Positions 13,418-17,456 of a DNA stretch of 17,456 nucleotides are shown here, piece by piece. The stretch covers positions 17,910-35,365 of the forward strand of contig DFDU01000064.1 of the NCBI GenBank assembly GCA_002369325.1, given 5' to 3'. The position numbers and the translations under genes were made by a program. How positions within the stretch are numbered: position 1 is the stretch's first letter; the number at the start of each line of letters is the position of its first letter. The notes under the pieces were generated by a model. The model did no database searches, was not told where the DNA came from, and worked only from the letters and a program-made list of their open reading frames with translations. Source of the stretch: Lachnospiraceae bacterium UBA3820 (GTDB lineage: Bacteria > Bacillota > Clostridia > Lachnospirales > Lachnospiraceae).

Positions 13418-13429
13418 CAAGACTATACT
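13401..13429 (+). promoter_or_regulatory. Predicted sigma-A promoter of tilS-hpt-ftsH inside spoIIE
   Basis: TTGTTA (13401-13406) and TATACT (13424-13429) are 17 bases apart. The -35 overlaps the last codons of spoIIE. The leader would be about 55 bases. It would give essential housekeeping genes a supply independent of the sporulation promoter upstream. Confidence 0.55.
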
Positions 13430-13490
13430 TTACACGCCTGTTATGGTATCATTTTACAATGGTTTTTATACAGTGGAGAATATCATACAT

Positions 13491-14885
13491 ATGAGAGATT
13501 TTGAGAAAAAGATATACGGATTTATAAATGAATACAGTATGACAAAGGAGGGCGAAAGGATTATCGTCGGATTATCCGGCGGTGCTGATTCCGTTTGCCT
13601 TCTTTATGTATTGAAAAAACTCGGGATGTTACCTGTTGCTGTTCATATAAATCATATGATCAGGGGAAATGAGGCTGACATGGATGAAAAGTTTTGCAAA
13701 AACCTTTGTGAAAAGCTTACCATTCCGTTTAAAGCATATCATAAGGATATAAAAGCTTTGGCGGCAGCAGAAAAAATGACGGTGGAGGAGGCAGGCCGAA
13801 GATTCAGATATGAGTGCTTTGAAAACGAAAGAAAAGAATACGGAGCTGATAAAATAGCCGTTGCACATAATAAAAACGATTTGGCTGAAACGGTAATATT
13901 CAATATGACACGCGGAAGCGGATTAAACGGACTGGCGGGGATAAAGCCTGTAAGAGATAATATTATAAGACCCTTGCTGGATGTAAAAAGAAACGAGATA
14001 GAAGCATATCTTAAGGAACTTGGACAGGATTTCAGAACCGATTCCACAAATCTTTCAAAGGACTATGACAGAAACAAGATAAGACATATAGTTATTCCGA
14101 CACTGCTTGAGCTTAATGCGGGTGCGCTTGAGCACATTTGCGAAGCTGCAAAGGATTCAGAGGAAAGCTATAATTATATAAAAGGGATTTCCGATTTGGG
14201 CCTTTCAAGATGTTTGCAGGAAGAAAATGCTGACGGAAGCGTTGTGCTTGATGTTACAGGCTTGAAAAAAGAAACAAGGATTATTAGAGAAAATATTCTT
14301 CATGAAGCTATAGCGCGTGCGGCGGGAAGAAGGAAAGATATAACAAGAAGACATATTACCGATGTGGAAGCGCTTTTGTATAACGAAACCGGAAGCAGCA
14401 TAAACCTTCCTTATGGACTAACAGCAAGGATAAGCTATGAGAAATTGATTATATCCGCTTTAGGTCCGGAATCTGGAAAAATATTTGAAACAATAGATGT
14501 CCGGATAAACCGGAATGAGATTGTCATACCGATAAATGAAAACGAAAACCTGGAAATCTGGACAGAAGACAGAGATTCCGATACGGTAATAATAAAAAAT
14601 GACTATACTAAAATGGCCGATTATGGTAAAATAAAAGATACTCTCTGTATAAGAACTCCTATGGAAGGGGATTATATAGTAATTGACGATAGAGGAAATA
14701 AGAAAAAAATTTCCAGGATTTTTATCGACAATAAGATTGACAGAGAAAAAAGAACTTCGTGGCCTGTGGTAGCATGCGGAAATGAAATCATATGGGCGAT
14801 AGGATTAAGATACAGTGAAGCATTTAAAGTAGATGATACTACGGAAAAAGTATTGTATATGAAATACCAAGGAAAAGGAGAGTGA
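13491..14885 (+). CDS. tilS: tRNA(Ile)-lysidine synthetase TilS
   Basis: TilS attaches lysine to C34 of the CAU-anticodon isoleucine tRNA, switching it to read AUA. This is essential and relevant here because ATA codons are common in the window. The ATP-pyrophosphatase PP-loop SGGADS is at residues 29-34, followed by VAVHINHMIRG and the RR-containing RFRYECFE segment. The substrate-binding middle and the C-terminal TilS domain (ending near DDTTEKVLYMKYQ) complete a 464-residue protein of typical size. ATG 13491 is preferred: GGAGAA (13475-13480) is 10 bases upstream and family proteins begin near there. The frame stays open back to a TTG at 13401, but that extension covers the predicted promoter. 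hpt follows after 4 bases. Confidence 0.94.
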   Translation: MRDFEKKIYGFINEYSMTKEGERIIVGLSGGADSVCLLYVLKKLGMLPVAVHINHMIRGNEADMDEKFCKNLCEKLTIPFKAYHKDIKALAAAEKMTVEEAGRRFRYECFENERKEYGADKIAVAHNKNDLAETVIFNMTRGSGLNGLAGIKPVRDNIIRPLLDVKRNEIEAYLKELGQDFRTDSTNLSKDYDRNKIRHIVIPTLLELNAGALEHICEAAKDSEESYNYIKGISDLGLSRCLQEENADGSVVLDVTGLKKETRIIRENILHEAIARAAGRRKDITRRHITDVEALLYNETGSSINLPYGLTARISYEKLIISALGPESGKIFETIDVRINRNEIVIPINENENLEIWTEDRDSDTVIIKNDYTKMADYGKIKDTLCIRTPMEGDYIVIDDRGNKKKISRIFIDNKIDREKRTSWPVVACGNEIIWAIGLRYSEAFKVDDTTEKVLYMKYQGKGE

Positions 14886-14889
14886 TACA

Positions 14890-15408
14890 ATGGAGAAAAT
14901 CGGAGTTTTAATCAGCGAAGAAAAAGTAAATGCAAAGATTGCAGAGATGGCTGAGAAGATTAGTCGTGAATATGAGGGAAAAACCGTACACCTTATCGGT
15001 GTATTAAAGGGTAGCGTGTTTTTTATGTGTGAGCTCGCAAAAAGGATTACATTGCCTGTAACACTTGATTTCATGTCAGTAAGCAGCTACGGAAACGGAA
15101 CCACATCTTCGGGAGTCGTAAAGCTTATAAAGGATCTTGATGAGAGTATAGAAGGAAGAGAAGTAATACTTGTAGAGGATATAATGGATTCGGGAAGAAC
15201 TTTATCATATCTTGTAAAGATATTGAAGGAAAGACATCCGGCAAGCTTCAAGGTAATCACTCTTTTGGATAAACCATCAAGACGTGTGGTTGACATAGAA
15301 CCGGATATGACATGCTTTGAGATTCCGGACAGGTTTGTAGTGGGTTACGGTCTTGACTGCGCACAAAAGTACAGAAATCTGCCGTACATCGGCGTTATTG
15401 AAGAATAA
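14890..15408 (+). CDS. hpt: Hypoxanthine-guanine phosphoribosyltransferase
   Basis: This cytoplasmic purine-salvage enzyme converts hypoxanthine or guanine plus PRPP to IMP or GMP. The 172-residue protein shows the pyrophosphate-loop GVLKGSVFF, the flexible-loop region SSYGNGTTSSG and the PRPP-binding motif VEDIMDSGRT (Glu96, Asp97, Asp100). The C-terminal FVVGYGLD segment also matches the family. AAGGAG (14875-14880) is 9 bases before the ATG and overlaps the last tilS codons. The tilS-hpt-ftsH order is conserved across many Firmicutes, where Hpt and TilS have been linked to control of ftsH in B. subtilis (established knowledge, not visible here). Confidence 0.96.
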   Translation: MEKIGVLISEEKVNAKIAEMAEKISREYEGKTVHLIGVLKGSVFFMCELAKRITLPVTLDFMSVSSYGNGTTSSGVVKLIKDLDESIEGREVILVEDIMDSGRTLSYLVKILKERHPASFKVITLLDKPSRRVVDIEPDMTCFEIPDRFVVGYGLDCAQKYRNLPYIGVIEE

Positions 15409-15441
15409 ATTTTACTATACGGATAAGGAAAGGAGCGAAAA

Positions 15442-17319
15442 ATGAAAAATAGCATGAGGAGAGGACTTGGATTTTATCTTATATTATTTTTTATAGGATT
15501 CTGTATAGTGCTCTGGCTTCAAAGTAAAAGTCAGTCGACAGACACTGACTATACTATAGATGATTTTAAAAGTGACATTAACGAACAGCTTATAAGTCAG
15601 GTAGACATTTACCAAAACAGTGAAATACCTACAGGTAATGTAGAGGTAACGTATACAAGCGGTTCAACGGTAAAATTCTACGTATCTGATGTAAATGTTA
15701 TTCAGGACATTGTTCTTAACAGAAAAGGCGGAATGGTTGAAATGAGTCTCTATGATGTACCGAGACAGAGTGCATTTTGGACCTGGATGCCTGTAATAGT
15801 AGGTGTAGTACTTCTTGTAGTGCTTATGGTTATCCTTATGGGTGGCGTAGGCGGAGGTGCCGGAGGCGGCGGCAGTAGCGGAAGAGTGATGAACTTTGGC
15901 AAGAGCCGTGCCCGTATGATGACTGAAAAAGATCAGAAATTTACTTTTAAGGATGTTGCAGGACTTGAAGAAGAAAAAGAGGATATGGCAGAAATCGTAG
16001 ACTTCCTTAAAGAACCTGCAAAATATAATGAGCTTGGTGCAAGAATACCTAAGGGCGTACTTCTTGAGGGTCCTCCGGGAACAGGTAAGACTTTGCTTGC
16101 GAAGGCGGTTGCCGGAGAAGCGGGCGTACCGTTCTTTTCAATATCCGGTTCGGACTTCGTAGAAATGTTTGTCGGTGTCGGAGCATCACGTGTCAGAGAT
16201 TTATTTGAAGATGCAAAGAAGAATTCACCATGTATAGTATTTATAGATGAGATAGATGCGGTTGCAAGAAAGAGAGGTTCAGGTCTCGGAGGTGGACATG
16301 ATGAACGTGAGCAGACACTTAATCAGCTCCTTGTTGAAATGGACGGTTTCGGAACCAATGAAGGAATCATAGTCCTTGCAGCTACAAACAGAGTTGATAT
16401 TCTCGACCCTGCCATACTTCGTCCGGGACGATTTGACAGAAAGGTCCTTGTTGGAAGACCTGATGTTAAGGGTAGAGAAGAAATACTTAAGGTTCATGTC
16501 AGAAACAAGAAACTTGCTGATGATATAGATTTACATGAGCTTGCAAGAACGACCGCAGGCTTTGCCGGTGCGGACCTTGAAAATCTTATGAATGAGTCGG
16601 CAATAAGTGCGGCAAGAAACAACAGACCTTATATAACCAAGGATGATGTTGACAAGAGCTTTATAAAGATAGGTATCGGCGGAGAGAAAAAGAGCCGTCT
16701 TGTACCTGAAAAGGAAAGAAAGATTACTGCATATCACGAATCAGGACATGCAATACTTTTCCATTTGCTTTCAGAGGTGGGTCCTGTAAGACTTGTTTCG
16801 ATTATACCTAACGGAAGAGGTGCTGGCGGATATACCATGCCGCTTCCTGAAAATGATAATGTATTTAATACAAAGAAAAAGATGCTCCAGGATATACAGG
16901 TAAGCTTCGGAGGAAGAATTGCCGAGGAGCTCATATTTGATGATATAACCACAGGCGCATCCCAGGATATCAAGCAGGCAACTGAAACAGCACGTGCCAT
17001 GGTAATCAAATACGGTATGTCAGAAAAGGTCGGCCTTATAAACTATGAGGTTGACAACGGTGAGGAAGTATTCCTCGGAAGAGATCTCGGACACTCAAGA
17101 AATTACAGTGATAAGATGGCTAAGACCATTGATGAGGAAGTAAGAAGGATAATTAATGAGTGCTATGACGAAGCAAAGAGAATAATTACCGAAAATATGG
17201 ACGTTCTTCACAAATGTGCCAACCTTCTTCTTGAGAAGGAAAGAATCGAAAGAGACGAGTTTGAGGCACTTTTTAATGCAGATTGTGCAGATAGCACAAA
17301 AAATGATGAGGGAATATAG
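15442..17319 (+). CDS. ftsH: ATP-dependent zinc metalloprotease FtsH
   Basis: FtsH is a membrane-anchored hexameric AAA+ protease that degrades damaged membrane proteins and selected regulators. Two membrane helices (about 8-27 and 113-135) flank an extracytoplasmic domain, followed by a Gly-rich linker (GGAGGGGSSG). The AAA+ module has Walker A GPPGTGKT (210-217), Walker B FIDEID (267-272, Glu270) and the second region of homology ATNRVDILDPAILRPGRFDR. The zinc site is HESGH (His432, Glu433, His436) with Asp509 as third ligand. The 625-residue length is normal. AAAGGAG (15429-15435) is 6 bases before the ATG. The gene ends the operon; no convincing terminator follows within the window. Confidence 0.97.
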   Translation: MKNSMRRGLGFYLILFFIGFCIVLWLQSKSQSTDTDYTIDDFKSDINEQLISQVDIYQNSEIPTGNVEVTYTSGSTVKFYVSDVNVIQDIVLNRKGGMVEMSLYDVPRQSAFWTWMPVIVGVVLLVVLMVILMGGVGGGAGGGGSSGRVMNFGKSRARMMTEKDQKFTFKDVAGLEEEKEDMAEIVDFLKEPAKYNELGARIPKGVLLEGPPGTGKTLLAKAVAGEAGVPFFSISGSDFVEMFVGVGASRVRDLFEDAKKNSPCIVFIDEIDAVARKRGSGLGGGHDEREQTLNQLLVEMDGFGTNEGIIVLAATNRVDILDPAILRPGRFDRKVLVGRPDVKGREEILKVHVRNKKLADDIDLHELARTTAGFAGADLENLMNESAISAARNNRPYITKDDVDKSFIKIGIGGEKKSRLVPEKERKITAYHESGHAILFHLLSEVGPVRLVSIIPNGRGAGGYTMPLPENDNVFNTKKKMLQDIQVSFGGRIAEELIFDDITTGASQDIKQATETARAMVIKYGMSEKVGLINYEVDNGEEVFLGRDLGHSRNYSDKMAKTIDEEVRRIINECYDEAKRIITENMDVLHKCANLLLEKERIERDEFEALFNADCADSTKNDEGI

Positions 17320-17362
17320 TCAACATTTTAGCACATTGTATAAGACCGTGTGCAAAATGCAC

Positions 17363-17422
17363 AAAAAAAACAGCAAAAAAAAATTAAACTTGGATACACT
17401 TTTTTAAACCATTTGCTATAAT
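17363..17422 (+). promoter_or_regulatory. Promoter reading out of the window's right edge
   Basis: TATAAT (17417-17422) is perfect and preceded by TGC, an extended -10. No good -35 lies at 17 bases; TTGGAT (17390-17395) is 21 bases away. Upstream are two A-tracts (17363-17370, 17375-17383) about one helical turn apart, resembling an UP element. The transcribed gene is not in the window. Confidence 0.5.
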
Positions 17423-17456
17423 ATACTTGTAACCCCCAATACATTATATAGTTTTT

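Noticed and set aside
17349..17363. Perfect short hairpin TGTGCA-AAA-TGCACA after ftsH, a possible terminator.
   Set aside because: It is followed by A-tracts, not T, on the plus strand, and on the minus strand the T-run precedes the hairpin. It does not fit an intrinsic terminator in either direction.

Overview
The window looks like ordinary chromosomal DNA from a low-GC, endospore-forming Firmicute, most likely a member of the Lachnospiraceae or a close clostridial relative. Reasons: AT-rich intergenic DNA, strong AGGAGG-type ribosome binding sites, heavy use of ATA and AGA codons, and the classical clostridial block spoVT, hup, yabO/rqcP, yabP, yabQ, divIC, spoIIE, tilS, hpt, ftsH. The assignment is from memory of these families; no search was run.

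Left part (1-8726), a loose set of independent units. mnmA (tRNA 2-thiolation) lies on the minus strand and diverges from copA (Cu+ export ATPase). A CorA-type divalent-cation channel and a lysophospholipid acyltransferase (LPLAT) follow as a probable two-gene unit. This unit converges on an L-asparaginase-like gene on the minus strand; both genes end inside one shared terminator hairpin. A clostripain-family (C11) protease lipoprotein is divergent from the asparaginase.

Right part (8727-17319), the sporulation, division and housekeeping block, all on the plus strand. spoVT has a sigma-G-like promoter. hup (HU) is a monocistronic, strongly expressed gene with a consensus promoter and a perfect terminator. 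rqcP, yabP, yabQ and divIC form a tight unit that ends in a strong terminator; a sigma-E-like promoter sits just before yabP. spoIIE has a TTGACA-N21-TATAAT promoter, the long-spacer arrangement known for Spo0A-activated spoII promoters. tilS, hpt and ftsH form a housekeeping operon with their own vegetative promoter inside the end of spoIIE. The last 137 bases hold a promoter reading out of the window.

Several likely translation starts are internal to the longest open frames (corA, the C11 protease, hup, yabP, spoIIE, tilS); they were chosen from Shine-Dalgarno (SD) position and family N-termini. No gap without a gene exceeds about 225 bases. I see no rRNA, tRNA, CRISPR array, insertion sequence or prophage. 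I also see no evidence of a new multi-gene system: the interest lies in regulatory layout, in particular a stack of vegetative, Spo0A-, sigma-E- and sigma-G-type signals within about 3 kb, and in a few divergent proteins.
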